From: JBDSZL01 sp039925145
GTDB lineage: Bacteria; Acidobacteriota; Vicinamibacteria; Vicinamibacterales; SCN-69-37
Length of the DNA: 40,478 nucleotides
NCBI GenBank assembly: GCA_039925145.1
Contig: JBDSZL010000045.1
Coordinates: 1 to 40,478, forward strand
Reading direction: 5' to 3'
Shown piece after piece: positions 7,117-14,890 of the stretch (the stretch's first letter is position 1; each line of letters begins with the position of its first letter). The notes below the pieces were generated by a model that was not told the origin of the DNA, did no database searches, and saw only the letters and a program-made list of their open reading frames with translations. The translations under genes were made by a program, and so were the position numbers.

Positions 7117-8036
7117 AGGACTTCTGGCCGTTCGCGCTCTTCGGTGTGGTCATGGTGGTGGCGCTGGTTGTCTATCCCAGGTGGCAACAGGAGGTCGACC
7201 GCAATCGCGATGCGCGCGCCGATCCGCATCACATCGCCGGCGGTCTCTACTTCGTGGGCGCACCCGATCTCGCTGCGTTCCTCCTGGTCGGAACGGAGGG
7301 ACACGTATTGATCGGGAGCGGCGACCAGAAGACGGCGCGCAAGATCATCGACAGTGTCGAGCACCTGGGCTTCCATATCCGCGACGTCAAGGTGCTCCTT
7401 GCCACCGACCCTCACGAGGACGAGGCTGGTGGGTTTGCCGAGCTGCAACGCGCTTCGGGTGCGCAATTGTGGGCCAGTGAGGCCAATGCGGCCGTGATTG
7501 TGACCGGCGGCAAGGATGATCCCAGCATCGTCTACACCCCCTACACGCTGCTGGCGCTGGCTGGTGTGACGGGGTACCCGGCCGCGCGAGTGGACCACAT
7601 CGTGAAGGACGGCGACACCGTGCGTGCCGGCGTGCTCGCGCTGACGGCGCACATCACGCCCGGTCACGCCCCTGGCTGCACGACGTGGACGTTCACCGTT
7701 CGTGAGGGCGATCGCGATCTGCGTGTGGTGCATCGCTGCCAGGTAGGAGTGCCGTACGGTGCATCGCTGGTGGAGCCCGAGCATCCAATGGGAGTGCGCG
7801 ACGACTTCGAGCGTGGTCTCCGCACCCTCCGCGCCCTCGACGTCGACATCTGGCTGACCTCGCACGGGCGCGACTACGGCCGGTTCCGGAAGTACGACGA
7901 CAGCCGGCGCTCGGCCGGTGCGATAACCCCCTTCATCGATCCCAAGGGTTATGCCGAGTCGCTCGACGCCGCGGAGGACGCGTTCCGCAACCTGCTCACC
8001 GAGCAGCAACAGGGGTCGCAGCAGAAGCGACCGTGA
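7101..8036 (+). CDS. MBL-fold metallo-hydrolase, subclass B3-like, altered zinc ligands, membrane-anchored
   Basis: 311 residues. One uncleaved hydrophobic helix at residues ~10-26 anchors it, followed by a B3 metallo-beta-lactamase fold: HHIAGGLYFVGAPDLAAFLL, then the loop before AGGFAELQ, ITPGHAPGCTTWTF and LTSHGRDYG. The signature HxHxDH is replaced by D103-P-H105-E-D107-E108, that is, His116 to Asp and His121 to Glu in BBL numbering. The other ligand positions, His189 (GH-APG) and His255 (SHG), are kept. Zn binding with an Asp/Glu-substituted site is possible; true beta-lactamase activity is doubtful. The ATG lies inside the radical SAM gene. No terminator is evident between this gene and the VWFA genes 85 bp downstream. 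Confidence 0.88.
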   Translation: MRKLVKDFWPFALFGVVMVVALVVYPRWQQEVDRNRDARADPHHIAGGLYFVGAPDLAAFLLVGTEGHVLIGSGDQKTARKIIDSVEHLGFHIRDVKVLLATDPHEDEAGGFAELQRASGAQLWASEANAAVIVTGGKDDPSIVYTPYTLLALAGVTGYPAARVDHIVKDGDTVRAGVLALTAHITPGHAPGCTTWTFTVREGDRDLRVVHRCQVGVPYGASLVEPEHPMGVRDDFERGLRTLRALDVDIWLTSHGRDYGRFRKYDDSRRSAGAITPFIDPKGYAESLDAAEDAFRNLLTEQQQGSQQKRP

Positions 8037-8056
8037 TCAGAACTGCAGCCGCATTG

Positions 8057-8119
8057 GTAAGCAGTGGTTTGTATAAATTGTCAGTAACGGCATCCTTGGC
8101 GGCCACATAATCTGCTTAC
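8057..8119. repeat. Spaced 8-bp inverted repeat at start of the VWFA genes
   Basis: GTAAGCAG (8057-8064) and its exact complement CTGCTTAC (8112-8119) lie 47 bases apart. The right arm ends two bases before the ATG at 8122 and begins just after a -10-like CATAAT. This could be an operator or a long-range hairpin that hides the start codon. Eight bases could recur by chance. Confidence 0.3.
8106..8111 (+). promoter_or_regulatory. -10-like element for the VWFA operon
   Basis: CATAAT matches TATAAT at five of six positions and ends ten bases before ATG 8122. No Shine-Dalgarno sequence lies between, which would fit a leaderless or nearly leaderless transcript. No convincing -35 was found. Confidence 0.3.
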
Positions 8120-8121
8120 TC

Positions 8122-9024
8122 ATGTCGATGACCGCATGGTCGTACCGCAAGTCACGCGTGGCGTGTACCCTGACCGTCCTGGTCGTTACTGGTATGGTGA
8201 CCGCGCGCGAACAGGACCGATTCAAAGTTCCCGTTAATGTCGTGCCCATCTATGCAACCGTGACCGACGAGGGCGGCGCACTCGTCACCAACTTGCGACT
8301 CGAGGACTTCGAAGTCCTGGACGAGGGGAAGCATCAGCAGGTCAACCTCTTCAAAAGCGACGTGCAGCCGTTGACGGTCGCGGTCCTGCTCGACACGAGC
8401 CCCAGCCTCTTCGAAACAACCGCCCGCATGCAGACCCTCGTCGGGGCGTTCGTGCGAAGCCTGCTGCCAGACGATCGGGCGGCCGTAGGGACGTTCAGCC
8501 ACGTCGTGACGTTGAACCGGCAGCTCTCGAACGACGCTGAGACGCTGCTGAGGCGACTGGGCGATGATGCGCCGTTTCCTGCGGGCACGGCGTTGTGGGA
8601 CGCCATTGACGTCGGACGAGCCACCGTCACGAGCGAAGGCGGGCGGCGGGTCGTTCTCGTGTTGACCGATGCCGTCGACAACAGCAGTGCGTCGGACATC
8701 CCCGATATCCGCACCCGTCTCGAGCGCGAGGGAGTCATGGTGTACGGCGTCGGCGTGCGCGGCCGGAACGGGCTGCAGGCGCGCGATGTCACCGGAATCG
8801 CTCGCGCGACCGGAGGCTGGTACTTTGCCCTCGGTCCGAACGACGACCCTATGCGTGCCGGGCAGAAGATTGCCGAGGAGTTGCATCGCCAATACGTCCT
8901 CGGCTTCGCGCCTCGCGTGCTCGACGGCAAGATGCATCGAATCGACGTCCGCGTGAAGCGGTCTGGAGTGACAGTGCGTGCTCGTCGCAACTACTGGGCG
9001 TCTGACAATGGTCCCGTTCGCTGA
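8122..9024 (+). CDS. VWFA-related acidobacterial domain protein (first of three)
   Basis: 300 residues. A hydrophobic signal segment (residues ~13-27) leads into the short beta domain of TIGR03436 proteins (VPIYATVTDEGG, LRLEDFEVLDEGKHQQV). A von Willebrand A domain follows with an intact MIDAS: D91-T-S-P-S95, then GTALWDAI for the threonine and LTDAVDN for the late Asp. Metal-dependent protein binding outside the cytoplasm is expected; the ligand is unknown. It ends in the conserved YVLGFAPR...IDVRVKRSGVTVRARRNY, which is typical for this group. A second ATG (8128) is also possible. Its 3' end overlaps the next gene by 17 bases. Confidence 0.93.
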   Translation: MSMTAWSYRKSRVACTLTVLVVTGMVTAREQDRFKVPVNVVPIYATVTDEGGALVTNLRLEDFEVLDEGKHQQVNLFKSDVQPLTVAVLLDTSPSLFETTARMQTLVGAFVRSLLPDDRAAVGTFSHVVTLNRQLSNDAETLLRRLGDDAPFPAGTALWDAIDVGRATVTSEGGRRVVLVLTDAVDNSSASDIPDIRTRLEREGVMVYGVGVRGRNGLQARDVTGIARATGGWYFALGPNDDPMRAGQKIAEELHRQYVLGFAPRVLDGKMHRIDVRVKRSGVTVRARRNYWASDNGPVR

Positions 9025-11146
9025 CCGTCGCCTGCCCGGGCTGGTCCTGTGGCTGGTCGTCGCCGCTATGGTGGCGGCCTCCGCCAGTCATGTGCCGGCG
9101 GGTGCCCCGCAGTCCGGCACGGCAGGGGGTGTGAGACCGGCCTTTCATGCCGAGTCAGATGCCGTCTGGATGGCCGCGACAGTGCTCGACGAAGCCGGTC
9201 GGCTCGTGACCGACCTGACGAAGGATGACTTCGAGGTCCTCGACAACGGACAGTCCCGTGACGTGAGCTTCTTCCGCAATGACGCTGTTCCTTTCTCGAT
9301 TGTCGTCATGATCGACATGAGCGGCAGCATGCTCGGGGCGCTCCCCCTGGCTCGGCGTGCGGTGTCCGAGCTCGTGACCACGTTCATGCCGGGAGATCGC
9401 GCGAACGTCGGCTTGTTTGCGGGGATTCCCACGGTTGCGCCGCGCTTCAGCGCGAACCTGCAGACGATTCTTGGCTGGGTGAGCGTCGATCGGATCGCAG
9501 GCTCATGCCGGCAGTGGGCTTACAGGCCGCTGCTGCCGCCGGAGGCGGCAGGTAAGGGCGGGGTGACCGCGTTGTGGAACGCGATCGAGTGCGGCATAGA
9601 AACGGCCGCCGTGGACAGTGAGACGCCTCGGCGAGTCGTCCTCGTCGTGAGTGACGGCGAGGACACGATGGGTTTAGGGCCGCCGGGCGGAGCCCCGCAG
9701 GATGCCGCTGCGGTCCTGACAAAGCTTGCTGCGCAATACGGAATCATGGTGTACGCCATTGGCATTCGCGGGCCAGAACCTTCTTCGAGTCGCGAGCAGC
9801 TCGCGAAGCTCGCAGCCAACACCGGCGGGGGATACGCCCAATTGACCAATCGGGACGACCTGCCTGAGATGTTCGCGCGCGTAGGCGAGGAGCTGCGTCA
9901 TCAATACATCTTTGGTTTTACGGCGGGCGGCGCGGATGTCTCCGCCAGGACGTTCGAGGTGCGGGTCCGCCGACCCGGCCTGAGCACTCGCGCGAGACGA
10001 GTCAGCGTGCACAGCGCCCCGCCGGTGATGGTGGCCACGTCGATACCGAACTCGCCGGTCCCGACCGCATCGGAGGAGTCAGTCGATGCCCCGCGCCTGG
10101 GCGATGCGGCCCTCGGCGCCGTGTCGTTCAGCCGTCTCGACGCGTATGAACGTGGCGAGGCTATCGAGGCCAGCGGTTTGAGCCTCGCGCCGATGGATCT
10201 GTTCGCGGCAGTTCAGGGGCTGCGACGCATGGCGCCGGCCTGGATTCGCGCGGGCGGCACCGAGGCCGTGGCGAGGCGGACATTGGCTGTCGCGACCTAC
10301 GCGCTCGACTTGGTTGATCAAAACAGCCGCGTCGACTGGCCGGAGCCCATCACCCCCTACGACTTTGTCGAGTGGGCCTGCTCGATGGTGCGTGGCACGC
10401 CGGCCTCGCCTGCCGAACGTTCATGGCAGCTCGCCAGTACCGCCCTGCTCGAACGTGTGACGGTCATGCCGCGCGCTGGGTCCCCGATTGGCGCGCTACA
10501 ACCGGACGTTCCGATTTCTCTGCCAGCGAAGAATCGGTTCACGGCTCATGTGCGGCACGGCGAGGAGCGATACCCAGAGGAGCCGTTGTGGGGGCTTGCT
10601 CGCGCCATCGTGGCGGATGCGCTGCCAGAATTCGCTGAGACCCGGGCAGGACAGAGAGCCAGCCGAATCAAGGGGTATGAGAACGTTTTGTCACGGCCAA
10701 CGGTGTTCGGGACCGACGGACAGTTCACGTCTGTCAGCCTCGTGCAGCAGGAGGCCCGCGTGCGAATGGCGCTGGTCGAATTGGTGTTCGGCAACTCGGA
10801 GGCGGCGCTGCGGCTGCTGGACCAGGCGGGGACGCCCGACGATCCCGCTCTGCGGTATTGGTACGGGTTGTTCAAGGGGCGCGCGCTCGAAACGGCCGAA
10901 CGATCGGCCGATGCTGTGGCGGCCTACCGCATTGCGTTCGCGGCCTACCCTTACGCGCAGGCGGCGACGACTGCCCTGGGCGCCGCGCTCGTCACTGACC
11001 ACCAGAGCACTGAAGCGTCGGCTCTCGTGAGCCGGATGTTGCTGCTGCGGCCGCCGCCCTCCGATCCCTGGTTTGCATACAGGACGCCGCTCTACCGACA
11101 TTGGCCCGACCTCAGACGCGAGCTGCGATCAGCCATCAAGCCATGA
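9008..11146 (+). CDS. VWFA-related acidobacterial protein with C-terminal TPR-like region (second of three)
   Basis: 712 residues from MVPFADRRLPGLVLWLVV, a clear signal peptide; an upstream alternative start lacks one. The TIGR03436 beta part (LTKDDFEVLDNGQSRDVSFF) is followed by a VWA domain with MIDAS D103-M-S-G-S107, GGVTALWNAIECG and VVSDGEDT. It closes with LRHQYIFGFTAGG and RVRRPGLSTRARR near residue 335. The C-terminal ~370 residues are an added helical region (MDLFAAVQGLRRMAPAWIRA; RMALVELVFGNSEAALRLLD; YGLFKGRALETAERSADAVA) that looks like degenerate TPR repeats. It is more than twice the size of its neighbours, so the extension may provide the assembly function of this set. Confidence 0.92.
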   Translation: MVPFADRRLPGLVLWLVVAAMVAASASHVPAGAPQSGTAGGVRPAFHAESDAVWMAATVLDEAGRLVTDLTKDDFEVLDNGQSRDVSFFRNDAVPFSIVVMIDMSGSMLGALPLARRAVSELVTTFMPGDRANVGLFAGIPTVAPRFSANLQTILGWVSVDRIAGSCRQWAYRPLLPPEAAGKGGVTALWNAIECGIETAAVDSETPRRVVLVVSDGEDTMGLGPPGGAPQDAAAVLTKLAAQYGIMVYAIGIRGPEPSSSREQLAKLAANTGGGYAQLTNRDDLPEMFARVGEELRHQYIFGFTAGGADVSARTFEVRVRRPGLSTRARRVSVHSAPPVMVATSIPNSPVPTASEESVDAPRLGDAALGAVSFSRLDAYERGEAIEASGLSLAPMDLFAAVQGLRRMAPAWIRAGGTEAVARRTLAVATYALDLVDQNSRVDWPEPITPYDFVEWACSMVRGTPASPAERSWQLASTALLERVTVMPRAGSPIGALQPDVPISLPAKNRFTAHVRHGEERYPEEPLWGLARAIVADALPEFAETRAGQRASRIKGYENVLSRPTVFGTDGQFTSVSLVQQEARVRMALVELVFGNSEAALRLLDQAGTPDDPALRYWYGLFKGRALETAERSADAVAAYRIAFAAYPYAQAATTALGAALVTDHQSTEASALVSRMLLLRPPPSDPWFAYRTPLYRHWPDLRRELRSAIKP

Positions 11147-12024
11147 AGTCCGGACACATCATCGCGTGCGTCACCGTCCTGGGTGTTCTCGCCTCCGGCG
11201 TCTCCGGGGTCGCTGGCCGGCAGAACGCTTCTCAGTTCCGGGCGACCACCGACGTCGTAATTGTGCCGGTCTCCGTGAAGAGTGGGACCCGGGTGGTACC
11301 CGGGCTGACTGCTGTCGATTTCGAGTTACTCGACGAAGGCATCGTCCAGGACGTCACGTTGCGAATGGTCGAGACGCTGCCCATCGATGTGACACTCGTC
11401 GTCGACACGAGCGGCAGCGTGCGCGGTCGGGCGCTCGAGCAGTTCAAGGGCAACGTGCGGCGAATTGCGGAGACGCTGCAGGTGAACGATCGCCTGCGGC
11501 TGCTGACATTTGCTGCCAATGTGTCGGATGCTTCGGGACTTCAGTCAGGCGGTGTTGCGCTCGACGTCGAACGCATCGAGGCTGGCGGCGCCACGTCGTT
11601 CTATACCGCGCTGGCGGCTGCGGTTGTGGCATTTCCACTCGCTGAGCGGCCACAGTTCATCTTCGGCTTCAGCGATGGCGCCGACAATATGAGTTTCGAG
11701 CAACCGGGTCAGGTCCGTTCGCTCGTTCTGCGTTCGGGCAATGCCCTGTACCTGCAGATGGGCCAAAGCCGGTCAGCCCCGGGGAGAGAGGCTGAGAAGG
11801 TTCTGCGCGACGCCGCGGAACGATCCGGTGGAGCGCTCTATACGGGCGACGTGACAGCCGGCTTGCCCGAAGGGTTCGAGCGGGCTTTGACCGATTTCCG
11901 CACCAGCTACGTGTTGACGTACACGCCGCGAGGCGTCAGCCGATCAGGCTGGCACAACATCGTCGTCCGCACGAAGGAGCGAAAGTACACGGTCCGCGCC
12001 CGAAGCGGATATGACGCGGAGTGA
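11143..12024 (+). CDS. VWFA-related acidobacterial domain protein (third of three)
   Basis: 293 residues from MKSGHIIACVTVLGVLASGV, a signal peptide. The ATG overlaps the previous TGA (ATGA, 11143-11146), which fixes the start. The layout matches TIGR03436: VIVPVSVKSGTRVVPGLTAV, DFELLDEGIVQDVTL, MIDAS D88-T-S-G-S92, GATSFYTALAAAV, FGFSDGADN, then LTDFRTSYVLTYTPRGVSRS and a C-terminal VRARSGY. The three VWFA proteins are clearly different from each other outside the motifs, so this is an old duplication rather than a recent tandem copy. No enzyme is encoded in the same transcript. Confidence 0.92.
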   Translation: MKSGHIIACVTVLGVLASGVSGVAGRQNASQFRATTDVVIVPVSVKSGTRVVPGLTAVDFELLDEGIVQDVTLRMVETLPIDVTLVVDTSGSVRGRALEQFKGNVRRIAETLQVNDRLRLLTFAANVSDASGLQSGGVALDVERIEAGGATSFYTALAAAVVAFPLAERPQFIFGFSDGADNMSFEQPGQVRSLVLRSGNALYLQMGQSRSAPGREAEKVLRDAAERSGGALYTGDVTAGLPEGFERALTDFRTSYVLTYTPRGVSRSGWHNIVVRTKERKYTVRARSGYDAE

Positions 12025-12069
12025 TACGGCTGCACAGGATAAGGCGGCCGCGGACCGGCTTGTCCGCCT

Positions 12070-12085
12070 CAGCGGCGCGCCGCTG
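12070..12085. repeat. Perfect 16-bp GC palindrome abutting a promoter
   Basis: CAGCGGCG (12070-12077) is followed directly by its complement CGCCGCTG (12078-12085). It ends at the base before the TTGCCC -35 element proposed for the cytochrome/PQQ operon and lies 46 bases after the VWFA stop. It may be an operator or contribute to termination; no T-tract follows. Confidence 0.4.
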
Positions 12086-12114
12086 TTGCCCAGCGGCCCG
12101 ATAGCAGCTATAAG
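12086..12114 (+). promoter_or_regulatory. Sigma-70-type promoter for cytochrome c/PQQ dehydrogenase operon
   Basis: TTGCCC (12086-12091), a 17-base spacer and TATAAG (12109-12114) match the consensus at four and five of six positions with ideal spacing. This predicts a leader of about 100 bases before ATG 12221. Confidence 0.45.
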
Positions 12115-12220
12115 TCTTGCCTCGGCTATACCGCGCGGTGGTGCGATCCGCGACGATAGAAGACGCGGCGTGAAAGGCGGGCATGTCGCTCGCGTGCTCC
12201 TTGATTACGAGGTGCGTCTG

Positions 12221-13231
12221 ATGCGGCGTGCGGTGAAGCGATCGATTGACGGGCTCCTGCGGGCCTCGGTGCTCGTGCCGATCCTGGCGGTTGTCGGCGT
12301 CGGATCATCGGCGACTCGACTCGTGGCCCGACCGACGGGCGCGCCGGCCCCAGAAGCGGCAGTGGCTCAAGGCGGGCGCGGAGGCGCCGGCGCGGCGCCC
12401 GCACAGGGCGAGCCTCCTGCCGGCGCCCGAGGACCTGCCGGCGACCCGCGCGCCAACGTGGGGCCATCCGACCGCCCCCGGGTTGACGTGGCGGCTGCCG
12501 AACGCGGTCGCACGCTGTGGGGCACCGAATGCGTCTCGTGCCACGGCGCCCAGGCTCGCGGCACGAACGAGGGACCGAGTCTGCTGAGCTCCGCCGTGGT
12601 GTTCGAAGACCGGAACGGTAACCGGCTGGGTCCCTTCCTCGAGAAGGGGCACCCCACGCGGAGCGGCCGGCCCAGCGCCGTCATAACCGATGCGCAGGTT
12701 GTCGACCTCGTGCATTTCGTGCTGCAGCGCAGAAACGAGACGCTGCGGGGCGGCGCGTTGTTCAACCCGAAAGACGTCCTGACGGGCGATGCGAAGGCGG
12801 GTGCTGACTACTTCAATGGACCGGGTGGGTGTGCGACCTGTCACACATCCACGACCAACACGCTCGCCGGCATCGGGACCCGCGTCCCCACAGCGGTGGC
12901 GCTCCAGCAGCGGATGTTGTTCCCGTCGGGCGGCCGCGGGTTCGGCGGTCGAGGCGCCCGAGGTGCTGGCCCGGGGGGCGCACCCTCCCCGACAGCCGTC
13001 ACCGTCACGCTGACGCCCGCGACCGGGGCGCCGATGTCGGGCGCGCTCGTGGGCCTCGACGATTTCTACGTCAGGTTCAGTGACGCCGCCGGCCAGCTCC
13101 GGGTCGTTCGCCGCACGCCGACCCTGCGGGTGGTGGTCAACGATCCGATGAAGGCCCATCACGATCTGCTCGACCGCATCACCGACAAGAACATTCACGA
13201 TCTGACGGCCTACCTGGTGACACTGAAATGA
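12221..13231 (+). CDS. Exported di-haem c-type cytochrome with regulatory beta domain
   Basis: 336 residues from MRRAVKRSIDGLLRASVLVP, a signal peptide. GAGGT is about eight bases upstream; the open frame extends back to 12011 but that stretch has no signal or Shine-Dalgarno. A Gly/Ala/Pro-rich linker (residues ~50-85) precedes haem site C104-V-S-C-H108. A second site is C204-A-T-C-H208. Another Gly/Arg-rich stretch (~230-250) leads into a small beta domain (TVTLTPATGAPMSGALVGLD) like carboxypeptidase-regulatory folds, ending IHDLTAYLVTLK. The stop overlaps the PQQ dehydrogenase start (ATGA), so it is most likely the electron acceptor of that enzyme, or passes electrons on to the respiratory chain. 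Confidence 0.9.
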   Translation: MRRAVKRSIDGLLRASVLVPILAVVGVGSSATRLVARPTGAPAPEAAVAQGGRGGAGAAPAQGEPPAGARGPAGDPRANVGPSDRPRVDVAAAERGRTLWGTECVSCHGAQARGTNEGPSLLSSAVVFEDRNGNRLGPFLEKGHPTRSGRPSAVITDAQVVDLVHFVLQRRNETLRGGALFNPKDVLTGDAKAGADYFNGPGGCATCHTSTTNTLAGIGTRVPTAVALQQRMLFPSGGRGFGGRGARGAGPGGAPSPTAVTVTLTPATGAPMSGALVGLDDFYVRFSDAAGQLRVVRRTPTLRVVVNDPMKAHHDLLDRITDKNIHDLTAYLVTLK

Positions 13232-14799
13232 AAACTCTGCTGACGGCTCTGCTCGTCGCGACCGTGTCGCTCGCAACGCTCGCGGGTCAGGGCGGATTGC
13301 CCGCGGCCAGGCTGCTCAACCCAGGGCCCGACTCGTGGCCCATGTTCAACGGCGACTATTCGGGCCGCCGGTACAGCCCGCTGACGCAAATCACCGCCGC
13401 CAACGTCAAAGGGCTGAGCCTGGCCTGGCTGTATGAGATGACCGATGGCGGTGGCTCGATCAAAGCCACGCCGCTCTCCATCGATGGCGTGCTCTACTTC
13501 TCGGTTCCGAACCACGCGTTTGCCGTCGAGGCGCGCACCGGCGAACAGCTGTGGCACTACACGTGGGCGACCAAGGGCGGCAACCCGATCGGCAACCGCG
13601 GCATGGCTGCCCTCGGCGACACGTTGTATTTCGAGACGCCGGATTGCCATCTCGTGGCGCTCAACATGAAGGACGGCACGGAGAAGTGGAACAAGAGCAT
13701 CTGCAACGGTGATCTGTTCTACTACGCGTCGGTCGCGCCGACCATCATCAAAAACCACATCATGGTGGGCGTGAGTGGTGACGACATCGACAACCCGGGA
13801 TATCTGCAGGCCAACGATCCCGTGACCGGAGAGATGCAGTGGCGCTGGTATGCGGTGCCGCAGAGCAAAGACGATCCCGGCATCGAGACGTGGCCGAACC
13901 TCGAAGCGGCCAAGCGTGGCGGCGGCATGACGTGGCAGCCGGTCACCTACGATCCACAGCTGAATCTGGTGTTTGTCACAACGGGCAATCCGCAGCCGGT
14001 CATCGCCTATAAGAACCGGCTCGGCGACAATTTGTTCACAGGCTCGATCGTGGCCCTCAACGCCGACACCGGCAAGATGGCCTGGTACTTCCAGTCCTCG
14101 CCACACGACACGCACGACTGGGATTCCACGCAGCCGGCGGTGGTCTACGACGCGACGATCAACGGCCAGCCGCGCAAGCTCATCGCGCAGGCGGCCCGCA
14201 ACGGGCACTTCTTCATTCTCGATCGCACGAACGGCAAGGCACTGGTCTCGACCGAGTTCGTGAAGACGAACTGGGCGATGGGCTACGACGAGAAGACCGG
14301 ACAGCCCGTCCCCAATCCGGCCAAGAAGCCGCAGGTGGATGGCAGCCTGACGTCGCCGGCGCAGGGCGGGGGCACGAACTGGAATTCCCCGTCGTTGAGT
14401 CCGCAGACGGGACTCTTCTACATCAACGCCACGCGCGGATTCAGCGTGTACTACATCTACGATCCCAGCGACAATCCCGCCGGCTGGGGCGGCATCGACC
14501 AGGGCGGATGGTCAGAGTCGATGCTCCAGGCGATCGATTACAAGACCGGCAAGATCCGGTGGAGCCACCCGTGGACGGGCGGCAGCGGACGCTCGGGCCT
14601 GTTGAGCACGGCAGGCAACGTCCTCTTCACCGGCGGCTCGGGTGGGCTCGAAGCGCTCAACGCGACGACGGGCGAACCGTTGTGGCACTCGCGCGTGGGC
14701 AATGTGACCAACGCGCCGATCACCTACGAGCTCGACGGTATGCAGTACGTCATCGTCGGTCTTGGCAACAGGCTGGCCGCCTTCGTGATGAACCGGTAG
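13228..14799 (+). CDS. PQQ-dependent alcohol dehydrogenase-type beta-propeller
   Basis: 523 residues with a signal peptide (MKTLLTALLVATVSLATLAG). Opening WPMFNGDYSGRRYSPLTQIT and repeated W-motifs (GEQLWHYTW, GEMQWRWY, GKMAWYFQ, GKIRWSHPW, GEPLWHSRVG) mark the eight-bladed quinoprotein alcohol dehydrogenase propeller. The catalytic Asp lies in SPHDTHDWDS (residues 291-300). The vicinal Cys-Cys pair above PQQ in methanol/ethanol dehydrogenases is absent; only Cys140 and Cys159 are near. It is expected to oxidise an alcohol or polyol in the periplasm and feed the cytochrome encoded just upstream. No PQQ-synthesis genes lie in the window. Confidence 0.9.
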   Translation: MKTLLTALLVATVSLATLAGQGGLPAARLLNPGPDSWPMFNGDYSGRRYSPLTQITAANVKGLSLAWLYEMTDGGGSIKATPLSIDGVLYFSVPNHAFAVEARTGEQLWHYTWATKGGNPIGNRGMAALGDTLYFETPDCHLVALNMKDGTEKWNKSICNGDLFYYASVAPTIIKNHIMVGVSGDDIDNPGYLQANDPVTGEMQWRWYAVPQSKDDPGIETWPNLEAAKRGGGMTWQPVTYDPQLNLVFVTTGNPQPVIAYKNRLGDNLFTGSIVALNADTGKMAWYFQSSPHDTHDWDSTQPAVVYDATINGQPRKLIAQAARNGHFFILDRTNGKALVSTEFVKTNWAMGYDEKTGQPVPNPAKKPQVDGSLTSPAQGGGTNWNSPSLSPQTGLFYINATRGFSVYYIYDPSDNPAGWGGIDQGGWSESMLQAIDYKTGKIRWSHPWTGGSGRSGLLSTAGNVLFTGGSGGLEALNATTGEPLWHSRVGNVTNAPITYELDGMQYVIVGLGNRLAAFVMNR

Positions 14800-14890
14800 C
14801 AGGTCTGCCCGGCGACCCATCGAGATGCGAGCACCAGATCGAACTCGATGGTTTTCGCGGTTCGACGCCGCCCTTCGATAAAGTGTCCTG

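Noticed and set aside
7101..8036. Antibiotic-resistance metallo-beta-lactamase
   Set aside because: Zinc ligands are altered and the protein is membrane-anchored; resistance cannot be claimed.
12011..12220. Upstream start of the cytochrome gene
   Set aside because: No signal peptide or Shine-Dalgarno; contains a promoter and palindrome; ATG 12221 has GAGGT and a signal peptide.
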